From JAXMAR01 sp046350295 (GTDB lineage: Bacteria > Planctomycetota > Planctomycetia > Gemmatales > Gemmataceae), in the NCBI GenBank assembly GCA_046350295.1, contig JAXMAR010000060.1, positions 1 through 36,106 on the forward strand: a stretch of 36,106 nt of DNA, in the 5' to 3' direction. The notes beneath the pieces were generated by a model. The model ran no database searches. It saw only the letters and a program-made list of their open reading frames with translations, and had not been told where the DNA came from. Below are positions 17,255 through 26,264 of this stretch, piece after piece (the stretch's first letter is position 1; every line of letters starts with the position of its first letter). The position numbers were made by a program, and so were the translations under genes.

Positions 17255-17728
17255 TCAAGAGAAGGCGCGCAAGCGTTCCTCGATCCGGCGCCAGTGCGTG
17301 CCGCGCCAGAAGACGCGGTCGCAGCGCTCGCACCGCCAGTATTCCTCCAGCCAGTTGAACGTGCGCGGCGGCACGCGCTCTTTCACTTCCTCCTTGGTCG
17401 CGCGGAGCAGCGCCCCGCCGCACGCCATGCAGCGCGGCTCCAGCACGCCAAGGTGAAAATGCGCGCGAACGTGCGCGGCTTGATCAGCCGGCTTGGCGTG
17501 AAGAGGCACAAGCAGGGATGGAACAACGCCATCGCGGATCACCCGAAAGAGGAATATCTTCGTGTCGCACGAGAGAAGTGTTCGGCCTTCCTGTTCGGCG
17601 AGGCGGACGAGTTCGCGGTCGTCGATGCCGGGATGCCAGGAAGCGTCATACCCGGCGGCGCGCAGCCAGCGCGCCAGGCCGCCCAGCATGGCGTCGCATG
17701 CGAACCGGCGCGCGGGCGGCTGGTCCAT
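17255..17728 (-). CDS. Mut7-C RNase-domain protein with C-terminal zinc ribbon
   Basis: 157-residue protein of the Mut7-C (DUF82, COG1656) family, a PIN-like nuclease fold. The N-terminal part has the acidic residues expected for metal binding (RFACDAMLGGLARWLRAAGYD, DDRELVRLAEQEGRTLLS, CDTKIF). The C-terminal part has a four-Cys zinc ribbon: CMAC near residue 100 and CERC near residue 133. The start ATG 17728 is fixed by the conserved RFACDAMLGGLARWLR block; upstream sequence in this frame is the antisense of the neighbour. The gene lies 17 bases downstream of the esterase on the same strand and may be in its operon. The biological substrate of bacterial members is not known. Confidence 0.88.
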   Translation of the reverse strand: MDQPPARRFACDAMLGGLARWLRAAGYDASWHPGIDDRELVRLAEQEGRTLLSCDTKIFLFRVIRDGVVPSLLVPLHAKPADQAAHVRAHFHLGVLEPRCMACGGALLRATKEEVKERVPPRTFNWLEEYWRCERCDRVFWRGTHWRRIEERLRAFS

Positions 17729-17745
17729 GTCGTCGTCTCTCGCTC

Positions 17746-19653
17746 TCAGCGCCAACGCTCGTCGAAAAAGCCGCTCGTGATCACGGTCTCGTCCAGCGGC
17801 AATGACGGATTCTCCGGGATCGCACCGCTCACCTTGAGCACGGCCCAGTCGCCGAGGCGCGGGAACAGGAGGTAATTCAGCGAGGCGAGCTCCTTTTCCC
17901 GGAAGGTGTGCCCGCTGTTGAAGACGACATAGCGCCCCTGAGCCAGCGGGTTGGGCTGGATCAGCACGGGCACATGATCGGCGGCCGGATAGCGTTCCCC
18001 TCGAAACTCCACCCCTTTCTTGGCCCAGGTCAGGGGCATGTGCGGCGGTACCTCCTTGATCCATTTGTTGCTCCCTGGGTCACCGAAGAGGATCAGGTTG
18101 CAGCGCTTGAGATCGTCCGGCGTCACTTCCGTGTCGTCCTTCACCGGCAGGTCGCCGCGGAAGTAACGCCGCCACTCATAGGCGAAGCGTCTCAGGCTGG
18201 CGTCCGCCCACGCCTGCACGGCGCTTCCACGGCTTCCCAGTGCCGCGCGCACAGGAACGGCGTCGTGAACGCGTCGTCGATCGGCCCTGCACGCCGGGCT
18301 TCTTGCCGTCGAGCCTCACGGCGTCGCGCTCGCCGAGATAAACCCAACGTCCGCCGCGTTTACCGAGCACCGCCTGCCGCATTCCCTTCTCGATCGGCGG
18401 CAGCTCGATCACATTCCCGCCGATCCGCAGCCGGGCCGTTTTCTCCTGCAGAACCGGCGGGAGGAGCGCGAAATGCGTGATGTTCTTCGGCTCGGCGATC
18501 TCAACGCTGCCGTCGTCGAGCAGTCGGGCGTCCAATTCCGCGCGCCTGTAGTGTTCTTCCATGCCAAGGACTTCGAGCCAGTGGCAGCGCGAATACCTGG
18601 TGGTCCACGTAACGAAGCGAATATGCTTCGGCTTGTGCTCGACCCCTTTCACGGCGTATTCGCCGATGCAGCACATCTGCTCCTTGAACGTGACCGGATC
18701 GATGACGTGCTCCCGTCCCGGGCGAGATCAGGTTGGTCATCTTGAGGCCTTCTTTCGCCATCGCCTCGCCCATGATGACGTGGGCCTGGAAGAAGACGTC
18801 CTTGTCCCCCATGCAGGCGATGGCCGGAACGACGCCGGCGTTGGCGGCGTAGTCTTGGCATCGAGCATGTGCAGCGTCTTTTCCTGGTGCGCCGGCAGCG
18901 GGCCGACTTTCACGAAGCTGGCGAGCGGGTCTCCGAGAAGCGGTGCGTGTCGACGTAGCCGCAATACGGCCCGATGGCGACGAAGCGATCGGGGTGCTTG
19001 AGCCCGAGATGCCACGTGCCCGATGCGCCCATCGACATGCCGCGCAGCACGATGCGATCCCGTCAATCGCGTAGTCGCGGCAGACGGCCTCGATCGCCTC
19101 GAAGACATCCGTTTCTCCGCCCAGCGGTAACAGTTCTCGACGCGGCCCAGCGGATGCAGCTCGATGAACTCCTGCTCGGGGCCTTGACCGTCGCGTCGTC
19201 CCCTCGTCGAAGCGGGCCATGCCGCAGCTCGCTCATGCCGACCGGCCGCGCGTGCTGCCATGCAGCACGACGTCGAGCCGCATCGGTTTCGCGGCGTCGT
19301 AGGATCTGGGCACGATGACGCCATAGGGTTGCACGGAGCCGTCGATGGCGGAGACGAAGGCGCGGACGGCCTTGCCCGCCGCGCGGCCCAGGGATACGTG
19401 TCCGCCTCGAGCGCCGCCGCCCGCGCTTGCCGCGTTCGACCGCCTTGTGCAACAGGGCGACGTCCGCCGGGCTCAGCTCGGTGTCGTACTCCAGCGCCCG
19501 CGCGATCCCCTTGGCAAACACCTCGGCGTCGATGATAAGGTCGGCTCTCCTTGTATCAGGAGCCGTCCTGGCCCGCAGCTTGTGCACACGGCCGTTCAGC
19601 TCCCTGAGGCCGCCTTCGAGCCTGCGTCGCTCCTCGGCCGACAGGGACGCATT
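17746..19653 (-). pseudogene. Alpha/beta-hydrolase esterase domain, broken by about 12 one-base frame changes
   Basis: Secreted prolyl-oligopeptidase-like esterase of a kind common in Gemmata-group genomes. Stitching the frames gives a helical N-terminal part (LSAEERRRLEGGLRELNGRV), a linker (SAIDGSVQPYGVIVP), the core strand MRLDVVLHGS, the segment EFIELHPLGRVENCYRWA, and the nucleophile elbow RGMSMGASG with Ser at about 19033. Further on come SETPLASFVKVG, DYAANAGVVPAIACMGDKDV and a C-terminal part ending ITSGFFDERWR. Inferred frame changes lie near 19421, 19380, 19249, 19180, 19121, 19060, 18934, 18853, 18711, 18286, 18243 and 18232. The last 160 codons are clean. No start codon or signal peptide is seen: the frame runs in from the CocE gene, so this may be the second half of a fusion. 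No in-frame stops occur in the pieces, so sequence error is likely. Confidence 0.75.
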
Positions 19654-21300
19654 CCGCAGAGGCGCGATGATGCGCGACGCATACTTCCGCTCGTGGTGCA
19701 CCGCGTTCTTGGCCACCAACGTCTTCGCCGGCGGCTCGATGGTCAACGCCTCCCCCGTGTTCGGGTTCGGCTCGTAGAACGGCGCCCGTGCTCGCCACCG
19801 TGATGCGAATGCGATGCCCCCTATTGAAGATCACGCTCGTCCAGCCGACGTCGAACGCGACCTTGTAAACCTCCCCCGGCTTCATGAACACTTCTTTCTC
19901 GTATCCTTCGCGATAACGCCCGGCGAACGTAGTCCATCAGCAGGATCGACCGGCCGTCTGGATAAACGTCGCTGACGCGGACGATGAAGTCGCTGTCCGA
20001 GCCGACGAGGAGACGTACAGTTCCGCCTGCACCTTGCCCGTCCACTCCACCGGCTCCTTCAGAACCTCGCTCGTGAACGTCCGCACCTCGGCCTGTTTCT
20101 CGAAGGGCCGGGCGTCGCGCGCGCCGGGAAAAGCGCGTCCCGGGATTTCCGCGGGATGCAGCGGATCGGCGAGGAAGGTCGTCGTCGACGTCTTCGCCGG
20201 GCGCCTCGGCCGAAAGCTCGCTCCTTGGACGAAGGTAGTACGACGTCGCCTTGGCGGGGACGGGCCAATCGGACGCGGGTGCCACCGTTGCCGGGCGCTT
20301 CCTTCTCCTCGAGGGCGCCCATCACGTAGTAGCGGATTGCCGGATCGCGCTCGACGCCGTTGTCGATCCCCTTGAGGTAGTGATCGAACCAGCGGATCAT
20401 GTGCGCTTCCATGCGAAACTTCGCGTTCTCCGGATAGGTCAGCTCCCCCGTCTTGTTCGTCTCCTTGTCCCGCCCGTGCAGCCAGGGGCCGAGCAGCAAT
20501 TGTTGATGATGCCGCGATTCGGGGCCGCCCTTGTGCTGCCGGCCGATGTAGCTGTCGACCGAGCCGACGCACATGAAGTCGTACCAGCTGCCGATCGTGA
20601 AGCAGGGGACATTCATCTTGTCGAAGTACCGCGTGCAGTCCTCCTCGGCCCAGTAGGCGTCGTAGGTCGGATGCTTGAACCACTCGGCCAGCAGGCGGCG
20701 ATTGTCCGCCGGATCCCGGCACACCGCCTCCATCTGCTTGAAGCGCTCGGGCCGGGTCGTGCCGCCGATGCGATAGCCTTCGTGGAAGAGGCTCAAGCCG
20801 GTGTCGATCATGTACTGGCAGACCAGGTGCGGCGGCCGGGTGACGGCGAGGAAGTTCTGCGCGAAACCGGCCTGCGAGCTGCCCAGCGTGCCGATCTTGC
20901 CGGTAGACCACGGCTGCTTGGCGAGCCACTCGACGGTGTCGTAGCCGTCCTTGAGTTCGCCCCAGCCGAGGGCGCGGTAGCCGACCCAGGTTCCCTCGGA
21001 GAGATAGGCGCCGCGGAAGTTCTGCACGGCGACGACATAGCCCGCGGCCGCGAGCCGGGCGAAGGATTTGCGCGTGCCGGCCCCCCGCAGATCGGCGTAA
21101 CGCTGCTCATAGAGCACGGGCCAGGGGCCTTTGCCCTTTGGGAAGTAGAGGTAGGTCGACAGCTTCTTGCCGTCGCGCATCGGGATCATCTCATGGCGCT
21201 CGGCGCCGGCGCCGAGATCGACCTTGGGCTCCTGGGCGCCGGCATTGGCTGGGAGGATCGCCGAGAGGAGGAGAACCGGAAGCGCGATGCGGTACTTCAT
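19654..21300 (-). pseudogene. CocE/NonD-family secreted hydrolase, frameshifted in its C-terminal half
   Basis: X-Pro dipeptidyl-peptidase/cocaine-esterase-like hydrolase acting on an ester or amide. ATG 21300 begins a signal peptide (MKYRIALPVLLLSAILPANA, cleavage near residue 22). The alpha/beta-hydrolase part follows: GYVVAVQNFRGAYLSEG and the elbow GTLGSSQAGF with nucleophile Ser142. The first 340 codons are intact. The PepX_C-like jelly-roll part is split by frame changes near 20278, 20177, 20002, 19920 and 19786, after which the pieces read FLADPLHPAEIPG, EWTGKVQAELYVSSS, DFIVRVSDVYPDGRSILL, FNRGHRIRITVAST and YEPNPNTGEALTI. The domain should end near ASRIIAPLR at 19654, but no stop is present and the frame continues into the esterase. 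It diverges from a DUF1501 gene. The frame above 21300 is antisense of that gene. Confidence 0.8.
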
Positions 21301-21404
21301 TGGGAGCTTCACCGCTGTGGGGAAAGAGGGAGGATGGGGGTATCGTAGGAGGACGCGTGCCAAGGGGCGCGACCAGAGACTGCGGTAGTCTGAAGACCGC
21401 GGCA

Positions 21405-21413
21405 TGATAAGAT
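21405..21413 (+). promoter_or_regulatory. Candidate extended -10 promoter for DUF1501
   Basis: TGATAAGAT reads as an extended -10 element (TGn plus TAAGAT). No clear -35 box is present. It overlaps the ATG at 21412, the longest possible start of the DUF1501 frame, and so favours the GTG at 21466. Confidence 0.3.
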
Positions 21414-21465
21414 GGTTGTTTCGATCCGCCACCACGGCGGACGCCGAAGGACTTCGGAGCAATCC

Positions 21466-22854
21466 GTGAGAGATCGTCGCCAGTTTCTGCGCCTGGGCCT
21501 GACTGCGTTCGGCAGTCTTTCTCTTCCCGCTCTGTTGCGCCTCCGCGCTCAGGCTGCGGCGCCGACACGCGAGCGAACGGCCGTCATAGTCGTCTGGCTT
21601 CGCGGCGGCATGAGCCACCTCGACACCTATGACCCCAAGCCGGACGCTCCGTCGGAATACCGTGGCCCGTTCGCCTCGGTCGCGACGCGCGTCCCCGGGC
21701 TGCGCGTGACCGAGTTGCTGCCGCGTCACGCCCGCATTGCCGATCACTTCACGCTGCTCCGTTCGCTGGCCCACACCGGCGGCGGACATCCGTCCGGATC
21801 GCTCCAGCTGCTGACCGGCGACACGGATATCCAGGACAAGCCGGGGCCGGGCCTCCCCGATTTCATGAGCGTCGCCGCTTCCATCTGCACCGGGACCCGA
21901 CGCGCCCGTTACCCCAACTACGTCGGCGTCAATCCGATCTCGACCTACGACAACTTCACCATCGCCGGCCCGGCTTATCTCGGCGCCGCGTGCGGGCCGT
22001 TCGAGTTCTGGGCGACCCGAACGCCCCCAACTTCGAGGTCGCCCAACATCGGCCTGTCGCCGGGGCAGGCGGCGCCGACTCTCTTCGGGGCCGGGTCGCG
22101 GCTGCGCGACCGCTTCGACCTCGATGCGCGCGATCTCGACAATTCCGAGGCGCTGGAGGCGATGGACGCTTTCGGCCGTCAAGCCATCGGGCTGCTCACC
22201 AGCGCCGAGGCGCGGCGTGCCTTCGATCTCACCCTGGAGCCGGAACACATCCGGGCGCGCTATGGCCGGCACGCCTGGGGCCAGCAATGCCTGATGGCGC
22301 GGCGCCTGGTGGAAGCCGGCGTCGACATCGTCACGACGACGTTCGACGGCCCCCAGTGCGGCCGCGTCGGCAACTGGGACGACCATGCCGTGAACCACCA
22401 CATCTTCGACGCGCTCCAGTATCGGGCCCCGTTTTTCGATCAGGCCGTCACCGCCCTCATCGAGGACCTGTACGCCCGGGGCCTGGATCGCCGCGTCCTT
22501 TTGATCGTCACCGGCGAGTTCGGCCGCACGCCGCGGATCACGAACGAGCCGAGCAGCGGGCCCGGCGTGGCGAGCGCGGCCGCGGGAACCGTTCAACCGG
22601 GACGGGACCACTGGCCGCGCGCCGGCGCCATGCTCTTTGCCGGCGGCGGCATGTCGACGGGCCAGGTGATCGGCGCCACCGACCGGCGCGGGGAGGATGT
22701 GATCAGCCGGCGCATGGGGCCGCAGGATTTCCTGGCGACCGTATACCAGCATCTCGGCATCGATTTCGAGCGCGTGACGATTCGCAATTTCTCCGGACGG
22801 CCGGTGCCCATCGTGACCGACGGCCGGCCCTTTCCCGAGTTGTCGCCCGGTTGA
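21466..22854 (+). CDS. DUF1501 family Tat-exported protein (compensated frameshift inside)
   Basis: 462-residue DUF1501 (sulfatase-like fold) protein, a family greatly expanded in Planctomycetes with no settled function. GTG 21466 has GGAG 6 bases upstream and gives the twin-arginine signal VRDRRQFLRLGLTAFG. Typical blocks follow: VVWLRGGMSHLDTYDPKPDA, LRSLAHTGGGHPSGS, YGRHAWGQQCLMARRLVEAG, VTGEFGRTPRI and VYQHLGIDFE. Around 22004-22041 the frame is displaced: the expected VLGDPNAPNFEV lies one frame over, consistent with one missing base near 22005 and one extra base near 22040. About 12 residues of the conceptual protein are therefore wrong there. DUF1501 genes are often paired with cytochrome-type DUF1553 genes; none is seen here. 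Confidence 0.9.
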   Translation: MRDRRQFLRLGLTAFGSLSLPALLRLRAQAAAPTRERTAVIVVWLRGGMSHLDTYDPKPDAPSEYRGPFASVATRVPGLRVTELLPRHARIADHFTLLRSLAHTGGGHPSGSLQLLTGDTDIQDKPGPGLPDFMSVAASICTGTRRARYPNYVGVNPISTYDNFTIAGPAYLGAACGPFEFWATRTPPTSRSPNIGLSPGQAAPTLFGAGSRLRDRFDLDARDLDNSEALEAMDAFGRQAIGLLTSAEARRAFDLTLEPEHIRARYGRHAWGQQCLMARRLVEAGVDIVTTTFDGPQCGRVGNWDDHAVNHHIFDALQYRAPFFDQAVTALIEDLYARGLDRRVLLIVTGEFGRTPRITNEPSSGPGVASAAAGTVQPGRDHWPRAGAMLFAGGGMSTGQVIGATDRRGEDVISRRMGPQDFLATVYQHLGIDFERVTIRNFSGRPVPIVTDGRPFPELSPG

Positions 22855-22865
22855 TCCCCTTCGCC

Positions 22866-23439
22866 TCATTTCGGCGCCACTCGTTCCAGGGTCATCTCAA
22901 AGAACCTTCGCGGCTCTTTCCCGTCCTGGGAAACCTCACCGGTCTCGAACCACCGACCTTTGTCGTCGAGCGTGATGATGTACCGCACGTCGCCGAACGT
23001 AGGAACATTGAACCCCCACTCGAAACGCTTTTCGGCGACCTTGGCCTGGGCTTGCGTGTACTGGCCCCGGTTGGTGTACGCCTGGAGCCGATACTGCTTC
23101 GCTTTCTCGTCATAGGAGGCGACGGCGAACGCGTGGTGGACGACGTCGCCTTTCTCCTTGTCGGCGCCTTTACGCCGGTGGACGCCTTCGATGATCAGGA
23201 GCAGACCACCCAGTTTGCTCTGAACGGTCTCGGTCCCTTGCGAAGCGGTCCGCTTTCCGGACACGAACTCGGTCCAGCTCTCCCCCTTCCACTCGCCGAC
23301 GAGGAACTCGAGCTTCTTCATCGCATCGCGCTGCGCGGCGGGCGCCGGCGGCTGCCCCCCGGCTCAGCGCCGCACTCGCGGCTACGACAACGACGGCAAT
23401 GCAGCAAATGCGGTTGAACATGGATAGCGCCTTTGTCAT
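22866..23439 (-). CDS. DUF1579 family secreted protein; frameshift between signal peptide and domain
   Basis: Small exported protein of the DUF1579 family, of unknown function. The domain (frame from 23321) begins MKKLEFLVGEWKGESW, which is typical, continues AVASYDEKAKQYRLQAYTN and ends EMTLERVAPK. Its signal peptide is in another frame: ATG 23439 (or ATG 23421) gives MFNRICCIAVVVVAASAAL. Removing one base from the six-C run at 23355-23360 joins them through GGQPPAPAAQRDAMKKLEF. About 190 residues result. The run of six identical bases makes a sequencing slip the first explanation; slipped-strand variation is the biological alternative. It is convergent with DUF1501, 11 bases away. Confidence 0.85.
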
Positions 23440-23628
23440 GAGGGAACGCTTTCGCGCCGGCAAACGTCACGACTTGGAGCGTCGCATGATGATTAGCCGG
23501 CCGCACGGTTACGCCAACCGAGCCGTGTCATTTGTTTCCGCCATCCGCCCGGTCACGGTTCGCCCGACCGCACCGAGTTGACCGGGGGCGCCGGTGACGT
23601 GTTGAGCCCAGGCCTCGGGGGACCAACC

Positions 23629-24495
23629 TCACTTGCCGGGTGGTCGCGTTGGTACCAGAGTATTAATCGTCAGGCCCGAACCGCCTCGAAGAGTATACTG
23701 CCAAGCGATCTTGGCGGTTTTCGGGTTACTGACCACCAGGGTGGGTACCGTCGATGTCGAATAGATCCCCCCTCCCGGACCGGAACGGGACTCCGAGGTT
23801 ATGTCTTTAACGACGAATTTGCGCTCCCCCAACGTGACCTCCGCCGGCTCCTTGGGTTCGGTGAGAGCTTTGTCGGCGGGCAACTCGCGCACTTTGCCGC
23901 TTTCCAAGTCCACTTCAATGACCCCTGCTTTTGTCGCTTCCTTCGCGGAAGGCTTGGCTGTCCTACTCCGCCAGGCGATCAACAGCTTGTCGCCTTGGAC
24001 ATGACTTTCGGAGCGGTATACCGGCGCCGGCGAGATCGGGTCCGGGGGCCGACCGCCGACGGATTGAAATACCGGGTCGTTCCACCAAAACACCGGGAAT
24101 TCGACCGCCTCGAGTCGCTTCACGACTTTGCCTTTCTGGTCGAGATCCAGGAAAGCAATGCGCGCCTTGCCCCATTCATGTCGATCCGGATCGCGCTCGC
24201 GCACCACCAGCAAGCGGCCATAAACAGCCAACGGCCAATAGCAACCCTTGGCCTCTTTGTAGCCATCGGGGAAGGCCGTCCACAGCACCCTGCCAGTCTG
24301 GTGGTCCAGGGCGTCAAGGCAACCGAGGGGATTGACTGCGTAGGCGGCTTTCTCGTCGAGAAGGACGAGCCCGCCGCGAAAGGTTTGGAACGTGGCCGCG
24401 TCGGGCTTCTTCTCCTGCGCCGCGGTGGTGGTCGGCAACATGTGGCCGACGAGCAACGTCGCCAGACCGAACAACGACTTTATCGACGTGCCCAT
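23629..24495 (-). CDS. Secreted PQQ-like beta-propeller protein
   Basis: 288 residues with a signal peptide (MGTSIKSLFGLATLLVGHML...TTTAAQ) and repeat blades of the PQQ-binding-like type. The Trp-docking motif style is visible in ALDHQTGRVLWTAFPDGYK, with later blades in ARIAFLDLDQKGKVV and NPKTAKIAWQYTLRGGSG. Only three to four blades fit, fewer than in a full PQQ dehydrogenase propeller, and no catalytic residues are apparent, so it is more likely a binding or structural protein. ATG 24495 has AAGGAG 6 bases upstream, a better start than the upstream codon at 24531. Confidence 0.8.
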   Translation of the reverse strand: MGTSIKSLFGLATLLVGHMLPTTTAAQEKKPDAATFQTFRGGLVLLDEKAAYAVNPLGCLDALDHQTGRVLWTAFPDGYKEAKGCYWPLAVYGRLLVVRERDPDRHEWGKARIAFLDLDQKGKVVKRLEAVEFPVFWWNDPVFQSVGGRPPDPISPAPVYRSESHVQGDKLLIAWRSRTAKPSAKEATKAGVIEVDLESGKVRELPADKALTEPKEPAEVTLGERKFVVKDITSESRSGPGGGIYSTSTVPTLVVSNPKTAKIAWQYTLRGGSGLTINTLVPTRPPGK

Positions 24496-24634
24496 GATGG
24501 GCTCCTTGAGCCGGAGGAGATCTCCTCCCATTCACTACGACGAGGAAGGCGCGGCTTTCGATGTAGCCTGTTCAATCGAGTCGCTTTGTCGCCGAACAAC
24601 AATTGAACGACTATGGGCTGGATTGTAACACGCA

Positions 24635-24997
24635 TCAAGGCGGGTTCAACATGTCCTGCGACCGGGGACCGGTGAGTTCGTAGATTCGGCCGACGTGCGG
24701 GCCAGGACCGGCGAGCACGGTGGCGACAACGCGGGCAACGTCCGCCGCGGCTACGGGTGAGGTCTTGCCCTGTCCAAACGGAAGCTCGATGCGGCTCCGG
24801 TCGCGGACGGTCGAGCTGGTGAAAACGAGGAAAAACCCCTCCAGGAAGACCGTTGGCCGGATGGTGACGACCGGCAGGCCGGACCATGCGAGCGCCTGCT
24901 CGCCGAGCCAGTGCTGCCGCTGCTGAGGGCTCGGCGTGGTGTTGTGGATGCTCATCTGGGAGACGGTCATCTGAGACATGTTGACCAGGGCGTCCAA
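24635..24997 (-). pseudogene. Fragment of an NmrA-like NAD(P)-binding protein
   Basis: About 115 residues matching the middle of NmrA-like NAD(P)H-binding oxidoreductases: VNMSQMTVSQMSIHNTTPSP, WLGEQALAWSGLPVVTIRPT, TSPVAAADVARVVATVLAGP and HVGRIYELTGP. The N-terminal Rossmann part with its GxxGxxG loop is missing, and the sequence stops soon after YELTGPRSQDM, where relatives continue for about 60 residues. There is no convincing start codon or ribosome binding site. It is a remnant, truncated at both ends, between two propeller genes. A frame change near 25000 may hide a few more codons up to an ATG at 25023. Confidence 0.75.
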
Positions 24998-25030
24998 CCC
25001 GGCTTCCCGGGGCCTCGCGCCATCTTTCTT

Positions 25031-25058
25031 TTGCGCTGGAAGATAGAGGTGATACCAT
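25031..25058 (+). promoter_or_regulatory. Weak sigma70-like promoter for the WD40-like gene
   Basis: TTGCGC (25031-25036), a 16-base spacer and TACCAT (25053-25058), 39 bases before ATG 25098. Three of six and four of six bases match consensus. Confidence 0.28.
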
Positions 25059-25097
25059 CAATTGATCAATCCTCGTCCCTCCTTGTTGGGATGTGAA

Positions 25098-26264
25098 ATG
25101 GGAACGCACGTCGTCGGTTCCGCGGTTTGGGCGACTGTCGCGGCTTTTTGTCTCCTCACGCATCCTGCCCTGCGTGTCGGCCCGCCGGACAAGAAAGAGG
25201 ATTACTGGACCTACCACGTCGCCGTGGGCGCTTTCTCCCATGACAACAAGCGCGCCGTCGTCGGCTACGGCGGTATCAACCTCGAAGTCTTTGCCAGCGT
25301 CTGGGACGTGGCCAAGGGCAAGCAGATCGCGGTGCTCGGCGGGCACAAGCGGCCGCTGAAGTACTGCGCTTTCCTGCCGGACAACGAAAGAGTGATCACG
25401 GTGGGCGAAGATGGGACGGTCGTCTGCCATCGGCTGAAAGACGGAGGCAGGGCCGAGACGGTGTATCGCTTGGACGCGCATGTCGGTGGTTTGTGGGCGA
25501 CGGACCTGTCGCGCAACGGGAAACGACTGGTCACGCTTGGCCTGGAAAAGCGCCTGGAAGTGGACCCCAAGTACCAGGTCATCGTCAAGGTCTGGGACGG
25601 GGAGAAGGGGAAGCTCCTGAAGCGGTGGGAGGTGTTCGAGTTCCCGGGGGTCGATCTGGTTGTCTCCCCCGATGGCGGGCGGATGATGACCGCGAGCTTT
25701 TATTACCACGGCGCCAGACAGGGGTGGATTCGGGTCTGGGACACCGAGACGGGAAAGCTGCTCCGCGAGTTCGACGGTGACGACGGCTGGGAGAGACCAA
25801 TAGGGTTTGCCAACGACGGCAAGGCGGTCGTGGTCGGGAACGGCCCAGACAAGCTGCCGGTAGTACGAGACCTCTGTTACTTCGACGGTGATCTCTCGAA
25901 GGAAAAGAAGCGGATCAAAAAGGCGATTGTCAAGACAGGTCCCGGTTTGGTTCGAGAGCGAGTTGCAGGCGATGGCTGTAGCGCTTTAGTAGCCGATAGC
26001 GAGCGATTTGTACCGATAGTGCGGCTCACATCGTGGTTCTGGGCGCCCGAGAAAGAGTCCATTAGCAGGACTCTTGAGATTAACCGTGCCGGGTCCGATC
26101 GGCGCGGTCTTGGTTCGGTGGGCCTCGGCTTTTCACCCGACGGCAGCCTAGCCTTGGTCGCGTCGGGTGGAAATCCGGGAGTGGACCGGCTGCGCGTCCA
26201 TGTTTTCGAAACTGTCTCGGGCAAGGTTGTGCGTGAGTGGGATGATGAGACGAGAAAGAGATAA
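25098..26264 (+). CDS. Secreted WD40-like beta-propeller protein
   Basis: 388 residues: a hydrophobic N-terminus (VGSAVWATVAAFCLLTH) acts as signal peptide or anchor, followed by WD40-type blades. Repeats end in strand motifs such as FASVWDVAKGKQIAVLGGH, VIVKVWDGEKGKLLKRW and GWIRVWDTETGKLLREF, with DG/DN turns (SPDGGRMMTAS, SPDGSLALVAS) between them. Five to six blades can be seen, so a single propeller. Such free-standing WD40 proteins are common in Planctomycetes and usually bind proteins; the partner here is unknown. I chose ATG 25098 because the 12 residues upstream (from 25062) overlap the likely promoter region. Confidence 0.8.
   Translation: MGTHVVGSAVWATVAAFCLLTHPALRVGPPDKKEDYWTYHVAVGAFSHDNKRAVVGYGGINLEVFASVWDVAKGKQIAVLGGHKRPLKYCAFLPDNERVITVGEDGTVVCHRLKDGGRAETVYRLDAHVGGLWATDLSRNGKRLVTLGLEKRLEVDPKYQVIVKVWDGEKGKLLKRWEVFEFPGVDLVVSPDGGRMMTASFYYHGARQGWIRVWDTETGKLLREFDGDDGWERPIGFANDGKAVVVGNGPDKLPVVRDLCYFDGDLSKEKKRIKKAIVKTGPGLVRERVAGDGCSALVADSERFVPIVRLTSWFWAPEKESISRTLEINRAGSDRRGLGSVGLGFSPDGSLALVASGGNPGVDRLRVHVFETVSGKVVREWDDETRKR

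Noticed and set aside
21301..22869. N-terminal extension of the CocE frame up to 22869
   Set aside because: The extension is antisense of DUF1501; the signal peptide at 21300 fixes the real start.
21990..23417. 475-codon plus-strand frame
   Set aside because: It is the third frame of DUF1501 running on into the antisense of DUF1579. It contains the GDPNAPNFEV segment only because of the local frameshift.
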